Assembly (NCBI GenBank): GCA_025056655.1
Contig: JANWVL010000032.1
Location: 1-54,675, forward strand
Length of the DNA: 54,675 bases
From: Candidatus Methylacidiphilales bacterium
GTDB taxonomy: Bacteria > Verrucomicrobiota > Verrucomicrobiia > Methylacidiphilales > JANWVL01
Direction of reading: 5' to 3'
A program made the translations under genes and the position numbers. The notes beneath the pieces were generated by a model. That model was not told the DNA's origin. It did not search any database and was given only the letters and a program-made list of their open reading frames with translations. Every line of letters starts with the position of its first letter. Within the stretch, counting starts at the first letter, position 1. Shown here in pieces: positions 33,130 through 41,447 of the stretch.

Positions 33130-33207
33130 GGTATCATGGTATTATGGCATATTGAGGTAGGATGTTTGTTGTTTTCGTGAGGCGTAACACTAGCCATAGT
33201 GGCCGGC

Positions 33208-33804
33208 ATGGAAGCGTCAGCCAATGTTAATGTGTCAGTTTTTTCTTCGCTCATTCAGAGGCAATATGAAAGTCTGGATCGAGTCGTCAAAGCTTCGGAG
33301 TCAGCTCTTTTGAAGATAGAGAAGATTGCTGTGTGCGTGGTAGAGGTATTGCGGGAAGGGGGGAAAATTTTGACTGCTGGCAACGGCGGGAGCGCGGCTG
33401 ACGCTCTGCACATGGCAGAGGAGTTTGTTGGGCGCTACGCCAAGAATAGGGTTTCATTACCTGCATTGGCTTTATGTGCGGATGGCACTGCTTTAACTTG
33501 CATTGCTAACGACTATGGGTTTGAGGATGTGTTTGCGCGGCAGGTAGAGGGATTGGGCCGTAAGGGTGATGCGTTGATTATTTTTTCTACGAGTGGAAAT
33601 TCTAAAAATCTGCTTCTTGCTCTGCAAGTGGCAAAGAGAAAAGGCCTTAAGACAATTGCTTTTTTAGGGAAACAAGGAGGCATGTGCGCAGGACATGCGG
33701 ATCTGGAATGGATCGTTCCCAGCGAGATGACGGCGCGCATTCAGGAGATGCACACGTGGGCATTGCACTGCATTTTAGAATGCGTAGATGCAGTTTATGA
33801 GTAA
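33208..33804 (+). CDS. gmhA: Sedoheptulose-7-phosphate isomerase (GmhA-like SIS-domain protein)
   Basis: From ATG 33208 the protein has 198 residues; a GTG nine bases earlier is an alternative start. It carries the GmhA hallmark ILTAGNGGSAADALHMAEEF and, further on, LIIFSTSGNSKNLLLALQVA, the sugar-phosphate-binding SIS loops, then AFLGKQGGMCAGHADLEWIV. GmhA turns sedoheptulose 7-phosphate into D-glycero-D-manno-heptose 7-phosphate, the first step to LPS core heptose. The C-terminal HTWALHCILECVD fits the family His. It stands alone on the plus strand. DiaA-like initiator-associating proteins are similar, but the ADALHMAEEF-VGRY region favours GmhA. Confidence 0.9.
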   Translation: MEASANVNVSVFSSLIQRQYESLDRVVKASESALLKIEKIAVCVVEVLREGGKILTAGNGGSAADALHMAEEFVGRYAKNRVSLPALALCADGTALTCIANDYGFEDVFARQVEGLGRKGDALIIFSTSGNSKNLLLALQVAKRKGLKTIAFLGKQGGMCAGHADLEWIVPSEMTARIQEMHTWALHCILECVDAVYE

Positions 33805-33845
33805 GATTCAAAAGAGGGTGCCGGCGCCAATCTGAAGGTGCGAAA

Positions 33846-34079
33846 TCAATCGCCGGCAAGCGCGCGGCAGGTGGCTGATAGCTCACGCATCTTTTGTGAA
33901 AGGCGATCTATAGCTAAACGAATTTGTTTAATATTTTCTTGGACTGAAGGAATGGAGGCAACGTCTTGTTCAATAAGTGAAAATTCAAGCACGATGCAGG
34001 CGAGATCATTCGCCATGTCGTGAGCAATACGTCGTGCCTGGTGAGAAAGTGATGGAGTCGCGGGATCAGGAATCGGCAT
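33846..34079 (-). CDS. Small HisKA/DHp-like helical protein
   Basis: The protein has 77 residues. It looks like a lone histidine-kinase dimerisation helix pair: HQARRIAHDMANDLACIVLE has the His-Asp spacing of an H box, and a second helix follows (QIRLAIDRLSQKMRELSATC). No ATPase domain is present. It starts ten bases after the stop of the downstream prepilin gene and so belongs to that transcript. It might be a degraded kinase, a phosphotransfer module, or a chance helix protein. Codon use and helix periodicity support real coding. Confidence 0.55.
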   Translation of the reverse strand: MPIPDPATPSLSHQARRIAHDMANDLACIVLEFSLIEQDVASIPSVQENIKQIRLAIDRLSQKMRELSATCRALAGD

Positions 34080-34088
34080 ATTGTGGAA

Positions 34089-34640
34089 TCAGTTGCCCGT
34101 CCAGTTTTTAATCCATTGATGGACATTTTCAGGCTTACTCCCAAGGCTCCAAAGGTCGTAGAGGCCTTGGTTAAAACGTGCCTGCGTGAGACTCGAGTAA
34201 CCATAAGGACGGCGGTAAGGATCGATAAAATGATAGGGAGGTGTAGAGGAGACATGGTTGAGTTTGGCTTGATAATAGACGGGAATGGAAGGAGAGCTGG
34301 GCGTGGCCTGAGGGGGGATGTTGGGATCTCCTCCACGCAACGCGCCGTAGAGTATGTTGCCAGCTGAAATGTAAGCACTCGTTTCTGTGGTGTAAGCTTC
34401 ACCGGCCTGAGGAACACTGGCTTCAGGGTAATCGCCTTGCTCATCTTTGTAGCTTTGTAGCGCTAGCTCAAGCGCTGCGATTTCAGCTTGAGCTCGGCTG
34501 CGTTTCCCTTTTTCGAGAGCGAGTGGTGCTATGCCTGCTATTATGCCTGCCAGTAGGCCCACAACTGCCATAGCTACGAGTAATTCGATTAACGTAAAGC
34601 CAGCCTTCTGTCGTGTAAGGGAGATTTTTGGAAGGGACAT
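34089..34640 (-). CDS. Type II/IV prepilin-like protein (G-type processing site)
   Basis: The protein has 183 residues. A short basic leader ends in KAG, and cleavage is expected between Gly14 and Phe15, followed by TLIELLVAMAVVGLLAGIIA with Glu19 (mature position 5). The globular part begins with SRAQAEIAALELALQSYKDE and carries GDYPEAS and IDPYRRPYGYSS, like major pseudopilins of the GspG type. It should be processed by prepilin peptidase and assemble in a type II secretion or pilus-like fibre. It is the second gene of a three-gene run; no secretion ATPase or platform gene is near. Confidence 0.9.
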   Translation of the reverse strand: MSLPKISLTRQKAGFTLIELLVAMAVVGLLAGIIAGIAPLALEKGKRSRAQAEIAALELALQSYKDEQGDYPEASVPQAGEAYTTETSAYISAGNILYGALRGGDPNIPPQATPSSPSIPVYYQAKLNHVSSTPPYHFIDPYRRPYGYSSLTQARFNQGLYDLWSLGSKPENVHQWIKNWTGN

Positions 34641-34649
34641 GCGTTTATC

Positions 34650-35204
34650 CTACCACGTGACGATGAAGTTGCGTTGATTGGTTTCTTTTAAACCTTTCGG
34701 ACCTAAACTCCAGACTGCCGCAGTCGCATTAATCGAAACGTAGCCGCTTACATTGCGAACATCTGGAAGGTCGGTGATGACTCCGTCGAGATTATCGTCG
34801 ATACGGATCTGGAAATCGTTTTTCCACGGATCAAGAACCTTAGTTGCTAGTTTTGGATTGGGGTTATCTAGGTATTTAACGGGGAATTCGACGAAGACAA
34901 TTTGCCGTGCGTTGAGAGGCGAGGCTTCTGCTCCAGAAAGCATCGCGTATGCTTGTGTTGGCTCAACCTGACTACCCACTGCAAGAGGCCATCTTTGATA
35001 TTCGGCTAAGTATTGAGTAAAGCCGTTGACCATATTTTGAGCTATTGTGAGTGCTTCTACACTTTTGGCACGTTTCATGACCATCGGAACCACGGCAACC
35101 GCCAGCGAGAGAAGTATCCCAATGATGGCGACTACAACAAGTAGTTCAACGAGCGTAAAAGCTTGTATCTTGGGGTTCCTCGACATTCTTGAGAGTAGGG
35201 ACAT
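34650..35204 (-). CDS. Type II/IV prepilin-like protein (A-type processing site)
   Basis: From ATG 35204 the protein has 184 residues; an upstream in-frame start at 35279 would give an over-long leader. Cleavage is expected between Ala15 and Phe16 in KIQAFTLVELLVVVAIIGIL, with Glu20. Ala in place of Gly before the cut is frequent in PVC-group prepilins. The globular part has AQNMVNGFTQYLAEYQRWPL and ends DPWKNDFQIRIDDNLDG, a GspG-like Asp-rich loop that may hold calcium. It lies nine bases before the second prepilin. Confidence 0.9.
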   Translation of the reverse strand: MSLLSRMSRNPKIQAFTLVELLVVVAIIGILLSLAVAVVPMVMKRAKSVEALTIAQNMVNGFTQYLAEYQRWPLAVGSQVEPTQAYAMLSGAEASPLNARQIVFVEFPVKYLDNPNPKLATKVLDPWKNDFQIRIDDNLDGVITDLPDVRNVSGYVSINATAAVWSLGPKGLKETNQRNFIVTW

Positions 35205-35361
35205 GGCGTTTAGGCGTGGCAGTAATTTGGATGCTAAGAAGTTTTTACGCGGCTTGCAACGTGTTTTCAAAGTTCGCAAAGTCCTGCATGGGCGCCTATA
35301 CGAGCATCCTACCAGGATTAGCTTTTGTAAATAGCAGTGCCTTGTGTTAGTCTAATCATGT

Positions 35362-36435
35362 ATGTCTTCCCTCGCTTCCAAAGCGCTACATCTTGAAAAC
35401 TTGCGAGTGCGCGATTTTCTTCCGTTGATCACACCAGCGGAAATCCACCAACGCTACCCCATCTCAAATCGTGCGGCAGAAATCGTGCATCAAGGCCGTG
35501 AGACTATTAAGGCTATTCTCCGTGGCCAAGATCGACGACTGCTAGTAATCGTAGGCCCCTGTTCGATTCATGACGTAACAGGAGCTATGGATTATGCCCA
35601 GCGACTTGTTCAGCTCCGTCCGAAGATTGAAGATGCAATCTACCTAGTGATGCGCGTTTATTTCGAGAAACCGCGAACAACAATCGGCTGGAAAGGATTA
35701 ATCAACGATCCCCACATCAACAACACAACGGACATCAACAGCGGTTTAGAAATTGCCCGTAAGCTTCTTCTCGAAATTGCTGAGCTTGGTTTGCCCACTG
35801 CCACAGAAATGCTCGACCCAATCGTGCCTCAATACATCGCCGATCTCGTCTGTTGGGCTGCTATCGGAGCTCGCACGACTGAATCACAGACTCACCGTGA
35901 AATGGCCAGTGGCCTTTCGATGCCTGTCGGTTTTAAAAACAGCACCGATGGTAGTGTGCAAAACGCCATAGACGCCATGGTCTCCAGCCGCAACCCGCAC
36001 AGTTTTCTAGGCATCAATGAAGAAGGTCGCACCTGCATCGTGAAAACCCGCGGCAACACTGATACCCACATCATTTTACGCGGAGGAAAACAAGGCACGA
36101 ATTATGAACCCAGCTCAATCCACGCGGCTCAAGAAGCTCTACGCAAAGCCAATCTACCTCCTACGCTGATGATTGATTGCAGCCATGGCAACTCCAACAA
36201 AGTCCCCGTTAAACAACAAATTGTCTGGCAAAGTATTCTCGATCAACGCACTAAGGGCAACCACGAAATTATAGGCGCTATGATCGAAAGCTACATAGAA
36301 GAAGGCAATCAACCTCCTGCCCCTATCGAAAAACTCATCTATGGCGTCTCCATCACTGATCCGTGCATCAGTTGGCCAATGACCGAGCAAATGCTCATCG
36401 AAGGCGCTACCATTCTACGCAAAGCTCAATCTTGA
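35362..36435 (+). CDS. 3-deoxy-7-phosphoheptulonate synthase (DAHP synthase, class I, AroFGH type)
   Basis: The protein has 357 residues, usual for the AroF/G/H type. Family motifs are present: VIVGPCSIHDVTGAMDYAQR, MRVYFEKPRTTIGWKGLIND, GARTTESQTHREMASGLS, IVKTRGNTDTHIILRGG and LMIDCSHGNSNK, which supply the metal and phosphate ligands. The enzyme joins phosphoenolpyruvate and erythrose 4-phosphate as the first step of aromatic amino acid synthesis and is usually under feedback control through the N-terminal extension seen here. The isoform (Phe-, Tyr- or Trp-sensitive) cannot be told. It is divergent from the prepilins and followed by tadA after 19 bases. Confidence 0.96.
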   Translation: MSSLASKALHLENLRVRDFLPLITPAEIHQRYPISNRAAEIVHQGRETIKAILRGQDRRLLVIVGPCSIHDVTGAMDYAQRLVQLRPKIEDAIYLVMRVYFEKPRTTIGWKGLINDPHINNTTDINSGLEIARKLLLEIAELGLPTATEMLDPIVPQYIADLVCWAAIGARTTESQTHREMASGLSMPVGFKNSTDGSVQNAIDAMVSSRNPHSFLGINEEGRTCIVKTRGNTDTHIILRGGKQGTNYEPSSIHAAQEALRKANLPPTLMIDCSHGNSNKVPVKQQIVWQSILDQRTKGNHEIIGAMIESYIEEGNQPPAPIEKLIYGVSITDPCISWPMTEQMLIEGATILRKAQS

Positions 36436-36454
36436 GGCGGCCTGTAATTTCACG

Positions 36455-36973
36455 ATGCTCCATAGAAAAGATACGAAGAAACGTAGCTGCCCTTTTCCTC
36501 CCCTCCACACCTCTGAATTAGTTCACGATGATCTTTACTTTATGATCCACGCCTACAATGAAGCGCGTCGAGCTTGGGAACTCGATGAAGTCCCTGTAGG
36601 TGCAGTTGTTGAATTTGCTGGCTCGATCATTGCAAAAGCTCACAATCAAGTGGAGCAGTTAAAAGATCCCACAGCTCATGCTGAAATCCTTGCTATTAGC
36701 CAAGCTGCTGCCCACATCGGCGACTGGCGTCTGAACGAAGCCACTCTATACGTGACTAAAGAACCTTGCCCGATGTGTGCCGGGGCCAGCATCATGGCTA
36801 GGCTGAAGCGTGTCGTCTTCGCCATCCCCGATCCAAAATTAGGATGCTTAGGCGGGGCTACAGCCTTACATACGATCCCCTCTTTCTATCATAGCTTAGA
36901 AGTAAGTATCGGCATTTTGGAAACCCCTTGCCGCGAGCTTCTCCAAGCATTCTTTCAAGAAAAACGCCTGTGA
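36455..36973 (+). CDS. tadA: tRNA-specific adenosine deaminase (TadA-like)
   Basis: The protein has 172 residues. The cytidine-deaminase-fold zinc motifs are clear: TAHAEILAI with the catalytic Glu, and EPCPMCAGASIMAR with two Cys ligands. The segment WELDEVPVGAVVEFAGSIIA and the tail GGATALHTIPSFYHSLEV fit TadA, which makes inosine at the wobble base of tRNA-Arg(ACG). The start at ATG 36455 adds about 25 residues before HDDLYFMIHAYNEA; the internal ATG at 36542 is possible but would cut the first helix. It follows the DAHP synthase gene closely. Confidence 0.92.
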   Translation: MLHRKDTKKRSCPFPPLHTSELVHDDLYFMIHAYNEARRAWELDEVPVGAVVEFAGSIIAKAHNQVEQLKDPTAHAEILAISQAAAHIGDWRLNEATLYVTKEPCPMCAGASIMARLKRVVFAIPDPKLGCLGGATALHTIPSFYHSLEVSIGILETPCRELLQAFFQEKRL

Positions 36974-37003
36974 GACTTTTAGCCGCACTCGACAGGCTTT
37001 ATT

Positions 37004-37009
37004 TATAAT
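37004..37009 (+). promoter_or_regulatory. -10 element (TATAAT) before the tolC-like gene
   Basis: A perfect TATAAT lies 17 bases before the ATG at 37026. No convincing -35 is seen at the right spacing. The short distance implies a very short leader. Confidence 0.4.
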
Positions 37010-37025
37010 GTAAAATGTTTACGTC

Positions 37026-38294
37026 ATGAACTATTTCTGCACTTATCACATAATATTCTTCTCTTCAATAGCCCTTCTTGCTTCAAATCCGCTTACTACA
37101 CACGCTTTGACTTTATCTTTGCAAGAATGTTATCAACGTGCCGTTCGACAAAGTGAGCGTCTAGGAATTTCACGTGAAGAAATCCGCGCAGCGGAAGGTC
37201 GCTATCAACAAGCCATAGCAACATTAGTCCCTAAAGTCGTCATCCGCACAGGAGCGCAGTGGCAAGACCGACCGATCTTTGCTTTCGGTGCGGAGCCCAA
37301 AGAGACTTCTACCAGTCTGTCTTTATGGATACGCCAGCCTCTATTTAATGGTTTCCGCGAATTCCATGCTGCCTCTGCAGGCCGTGCTGAAATCCGCAGA
37401 CGCATTTTTGACGAGGTGCGAGCGCGGCAGGAGCTATATATCGATATCATTACGCTCGGACGCCAAATCTTATATTACGAAAAAGACCTGAAACTTTTGG
37501 CTGAAATGGAGCAAGTCCTCAATCGCCGTGTAGAAGACCTAAAACGTCGCGTGGAACTCGGCCAGTCCCGTCCCGGTGAATTGCTTCAATCAAAAAGTGA
37601 AGTGGCTAATTTACGCGTTACGACTCAGCGCATTCAAGGTTTCCTACACGCCTCACGAGAATTGATGGCATTTTTAATCGGCCTACCCGCTTCATCCTGG
37701 ACATTACGAGACAATTGGAGTTGGCCAAGACTAGAGGCACTAGAGGAATACCTAAAAAAGACAGAGACTCGTCCTGACCTCCTCGCTGCTATCGAAGCGG
37801 AACGCTCAGCACGATCTCTTCTCAAAGCCAAACAAGCTGAAACCTATCCATCCATAAATATTGAGACCCATATTTATCTTTACGAGGACCCAAAAGCGCC
37901 GCGGGACTGGAATGTCTTTTTATCTGCGGCACTTCCTATCTTTGATTTCATCGAGATCGGCGGACGAGTCAAAGAACAGAAAGCAGCCCTTCAACAATCA
38001 CGCCTTTCTCTCGAGCGCCTACGTCGCACAGCCGATCAAGAAGTTCGCACCGCCTTTAGCAATTTTAATGCTCTTGTTGCCCAAATTGTCGAACTCCGCG
38101 AAGCCGAGCGCCTCGCCATTGAAAACCTCAAAGTCCAAGAAGAGGACTACACACTCGGCCGTGTAACAAACCTCGACGTCATTGATGCCTTGCGTCGTAA
38201 ACTCGATCTTCAACGCCAAAAGATCAGCGCAGAGACAGAAGCTTTAATCGAATATGAACGCCTTCATGTCGCTGCAGGAGGATCGCGTTTATGA
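37026..38294 (+). CDS. TolC-family outer membrane efflux protein
   Basis: The protein has 422 residues. A signal peptide is present (IIFFSSIALLASNPLTTHAL). Two outer-membrane-efflux repeats follow: the first with LSLQECYQRAVRQSERLGIS and long helices, the second with ARSLLKAKQAETYPSINIE and LRRTADQEVRTAFSNFNALV. Trimers of such proteins form the outer-membrane and periplasmic tunnel of efflux pumps. The stop overlaps the start of the RND gene (ATGA), so the two are translationally coupled. The substrate is unknown. Confidence 0.93.
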   Translation: MNYFCTYHIIFFSSIALLASNPLTTHALTLSLQECYQRAVRQSERLGISREEIRAAEGRYQQAIATLVPKVVIRTGAQWQDRPIFAFGAEPKETSTSLSLWIRQPLFNGFREFHAASAGRAEIRRRIFDEVRARQELYIDIITLGRQILYYEKDLKLLAEMEQVLNRRVEDLKRRVELGQSRPGELLQSKSEVANLRVTTQRIQGFLHASRELMAFLIGLPASSWTLRDNWSWPRLEALEEYLKKTETRPDLLAAIEAERSARSLLKAKQAETYPSINIETHIYLYEDPKAPRDWNVFLSAALPIFDFIEIGGRVKEQKAALQQSRLSLERLRRTADQEVRTAFSNFNALVAQIVELREAERLAIENLKVQEEDYTLGRVTNLDVIDALRRKLDLQRQKISAETEALIEYERLHVAAGGSRL

Positions 38295-41200
38295 CTTTAT
38301 CAGAAATCGCCATCCGACGTCCCGTCTTCGCCTGGATGCTGATGTCCGCCCTGATCATATTTGGTGCAATCACCTTCAATCGTCTCGGTATAAGCTTTTT
38401 TCCCGATATAGAAGCCCAGTCGATTAACATCAGCGTGACGTGGCCCGGCGCAGCACCCGAGGTGATGGAGACTGAAATAGTCGATCGTCTGGAACAAGCC
38501 CTTGTCTCCGTCGTCGGCGTTAAAGAAATCAACTCATCCATACGTCAGAGCATTGCCAATATCACACTTGAACTTTACCCCGGCACAAATGCTGATGCCG
38601 CTATACTTGAGGTGCAGTCCGGAGTCAGCCGTGTGCGGTTGCCCGATCAAGCCGACAACCCGATCATCACTCGCAACAGCCCCAGCGATAATCCGATTAT
38701 GTGGATAGGGGTTAATAGCGACTCGATGAGCCTTGCGGAGCTGATCGCCTATGCTGACCTCAATTTGCGCGATCAATTTCAGACCTTGCCGGGCGTAGGT
38801 GAAATCATTTTGAGCGGCTTTTCAGAACGAAATCTTCGCGTGTGGATCGACCGCAATAAACTCGAGCAATATGAACTTACAGCTCTCGATGTCCAACGCG
38901 CCCTGGAAAGTGAGCATATCGAGGTCGCCGCAGGTTATCTTGAGAACCCTCAACAGGAAATCAATCTTCGGGTGATGGGCGAAGGCTTATCGCCCGAATC
39001 GGTGGGCGAGATTCTGATTACCCAGCGCGGCGGTCGCCCCATTTACAACACAACGATCCGTCTCCGAGACGTCGCTCGCATCGAGGATGACCTCAATGAC
39101 ATCCGCCGCGTTTCAAAAATCGGTCTCGACAAGACGATCTACACCCAAAAATACGGTGCTCAGCTTAAACCAGGGGAACATGTGGTCGGGTTTCGCGGCA
39201 TAGGCCTTGGTATTCGCAAATTGCCCGGCGCAAATGCTGTGGCTGTTAGCGATCGTGTGAAACAACGTGTCGAAGAAATTCGCAAACGATTACCACCATC
39301 GATCAACATGCAGGTGAATTTTGATCAAAGCGTCTTCACTCGAGAAGCTGTGCACGAGACGGAGTTCACGTTAATTTTGGCCGCGATTCTGACTTCTTTG
39401 GTCTGCTGGATTTTTTTGGGATCGTGGACTTCTACGTTGAACGTCATCATGGCAATCCCGACATCTGTCTTAGGGACTTTCATTATCATGTATTTCAGCG
39501 GATTTACACTAAACTTTTTTACGCTACTGGCCCTTTCCCTTTCCATCGGCGTTGTCGTAGATGACGCGATCATGGTGCTAGAAAATATCGTCCGTCACAA
39601 AGAGATGGGCAAAAGTTCCTGGCGAGCGGCTTTGGATGGAGCTCGAGAGATCACCTTTCCAGCATTGGCTGCCACCTTTTCCATTGTGGCGATTTTCTTT
39701 CCACTGGCTTTTACCACAGGAATCGTAGGGGAATTTTTGTTTCAATTTGCCGTGACATTTTCTGCAGCCGTCTTGCTGTCGTATGTAGAGGCGATCACAT
39801 TGACGCCGATGCGTTGCTCTCAATTTTTACAAGTAGGACGCGTGAACTTTTTAACGCGCGGTGTAGATGCACTGATTCACTGGCTGAGCGCCCGTTATGT
39901 CGAGGCGCTTCGGATCGCAATCGCACATCGTTGGAAAGTGCTTGCCGGATGTGCTGCTCTTTTTTTCATTTCGCTTCAAATCCTCAGTTGGGTCCCGAAG
40001 GAGTTTGCTCCAGCGCAAGATCAAAGCATCATCTTTGTGCGGTTTCAGACTCCAGTGGGCTCTTCCCTTGAATTTACCGTGGGAAAGATGGAGGAAGTCG
40101 AGGCTTATCTGAAGCGCCGAGAAGACACCTTAAGATATTTCATTGCGGTAGGCGGCTTTGGCGGCGGTGAGGTGAATACAGGCATAGCATTTGTGACACT
40201 CGTGCCGCCTTCCCAGAGAAAGCTCCGCCAACAAGCTATTATCGAGGAATATCGCCGCGACCTCAACCGCATAGAAGATTTATTCGTCCAACCAGTTGAT
40301 CTTTCGCGTGGAGGTTTCACCAGCGGAGCCAGGGACTTGCCGATTCAGTTTTCTTTGCAAGGCCCGAGCCATGACACTTTGAAAAAGATCTCAGACCAGT
40401 TTATCGAGATGATGAAAAGAGAGAGGATTGCAGTGGACATTGATACGGATTTCAAGCTTGGCCAACCCGAGTGGCACATCATTCCCAACCGCGTCGAGGC
40501 TGCCCGCCGTGGAGTGACAATGGAAGCTTTGGGTAGGACGTTGAATGTAGCCGTCGGTGGCGTGCGTGCAGGGAAGTTTACCAACGACGCGCGGCGCTAT
40601 GACGTGCGAGTAAAAGTAGAGGATAAACAACGGCAGACTTTGGAAGATGTGCTTTCACTAAAAGTGCGCAACCTTTACGGCGAGCTGGTAGCCGTGCGAG
40701 ACGTCGTAACGGTCGAGAAAAGAGATTCTTTCCAAGTTATCACACGACGTAACCGCGAGCGCGCAATCCAGATCTCCGCCAACAACGCGCCTGGCATCAC
40801 TCAAGCCGAGGCTCTGGCACGGGTGCAAAATTACGCAAAGGAAGTCTTGCCCCCAGGATATCGCCTTGTCCTTTCTGATAACGCACAGGCTTTCAAGGAG
40901 GCTTTTGCGGATTTAAGTTTCACGCTGTTTCTGGGCGTAGTGGTAGCTTATATGGTGCTGGCTTCACAGTTTAATAGCTTCGTGCACCCGTTTACGATTT
41001 TGTTGACTTTACCCTTTAGCGTGAGCGGTGCTTTCGGCGCTATGTTTGTGACAGGCCAAACGTTTAATATCTACAGCTTCATCGGCCTGATCTTGCTTAT
41101 GGGAATTGTGAAGAAGAACGGCATTTTATTGGTCGAATTCACAAACCTCAGCCGCACGCGAGACGGACTTGGACTTGAAGAGAGTATCTTGCGAGCTGGC

Positions 41201-41419
41201 GCGGTGCGATTGCGGCCGATCGTGATGACATCATTTACGACGATCGTAGCAGCTTTGCCTGCAGCCTTGGCTTGGGGGCCGGGTGCAGAGAGCCGCGTGC
41301 CTATGGCGGTGACGGTCATCGGTGGGGTCTTAGTCTCTACTCTCTTTACGCTTTTTGTCGTGCCGTGTGCATATCGCGTCTTGGCTTGGAGCGAACGCTT
41401 CAAGCCAAGCACAGCGTAG
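38291..41419 (+). CDS. RND-family efflux transporter (HAE1/AcrB-like)
   Basis: The protein has 1042 residues, normal for AcrB-type pumps. The first helix is EIAIRRPVFAWMLMSALIIF. The proton-relay Asp pair lies in LSIGVVVDDAIMVLENIVRH, and the matching Lys pair in ILLMGIVKKNGILLVEFTNL. Porter-domain segments include VTWPGAAPEVMETEIVDRLE. RND pumps export drugs, lipids or metabolites using the proton gradient through a TolC tunnel. The sequence is closest in feel to HAE1 and not to metal-type CusA pumps. No membrane-fusion adaptor gene is found before, between or after the pair. It ends 28 bases before the convergent NtrC-like gene. Confidence 0.95.
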   Translation: MTLSEIAIRRPVFAWMLMSALIIFGAITFNRLGISFFPDIEAQSINISVTWPGAAPEVMETEIVDRLEQALVSVVGVKEINSSIRQSIANITLELYPGTNADAAILEVQSGVSRVRLPDQADNPIITRNSPSDNPIMWIGVNSDSMSLAELIAYADLNLRDQFQTLPGVGEIILSGFSERNLRVWIDRNKLEQYELTALDVQRALESEHIEVAAGYLENPQQEINLRVMGEGLSPESVGEILITQRGGRPIYNTTIRLRDVARIEDDLNDIRRVSKIGLDKTIYTQKYGAQLKPGEHVVGFRGIGLGIRKLPGANAVAVSDRVKQRVEEIRKRLPPSINMQVNFDQSVFTREAVHETEFTLILAAILTSLVCWIFLGSWTSTLNVIMAIPTSVLGTFIIMYFSGFTLNFFTLLALSLSIGVVVDDAIMVLENIVRHKEMGKSSWRAALDGAREITFPALAATFSIVAIFFPLAFTTGIVGEFLFQFAVTFSAAVLLSYVEAITLTPMRCSQFLQVGRVNFLTRGVDALIHWLSARYVEALRIAIAHRWKVLAGCAALFFISLQILSWVPKEFAPAQDQSIIFVRFQTPVGSSLEFTVGKMEEVEAYLKRREDTLRYFIAVGGFGGGEVNTGIAFVTLVPPSQRKLRQQAIIEEYRRDLNRIEDLFVQPVDLSRGGFTSGARDLPIQFSLQGPSHDTLKKISDQFIEMMKRERIAVDIDTDFKLGQPEWHIIPNRVEAARRGVTMEALGRTLNVAVGGVRAGKFTNDARRYDVRVKVEDKQRQTLEDVLSLKVRNLYGELVAVRDVVTVEKRDSFQVITRRNRERAIQISANNAPGITQAEALARVQNYAKEVLPPGYRLVLSDNAQAFKEAFADLSFTLFLGVVVAYMVLASQFNSFVHPFTILLTLPFSVSGAFGAMFVTGQTFNIYSFIGLILLMGIVKKNGILLVEFTNLSRTRDGLGLEESILRAGAVRLRPIVMTSFTTIVAALPAALAWGPGAESRVPMAVTVIGGVLVSTLFTLFVVPCAYRVLAWSERFKPSTA

Positions 41420-41447
41420 GACTTGCTAGAAGTGGTGGTGATGCGCT

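Noticed and set aside
33805-33845. GGTGCC/GGCGCC palindrome as a terminator between gmhA and the small HisKA-like gene
   Set aside because: The arms abut without a loop and no T-run follows.
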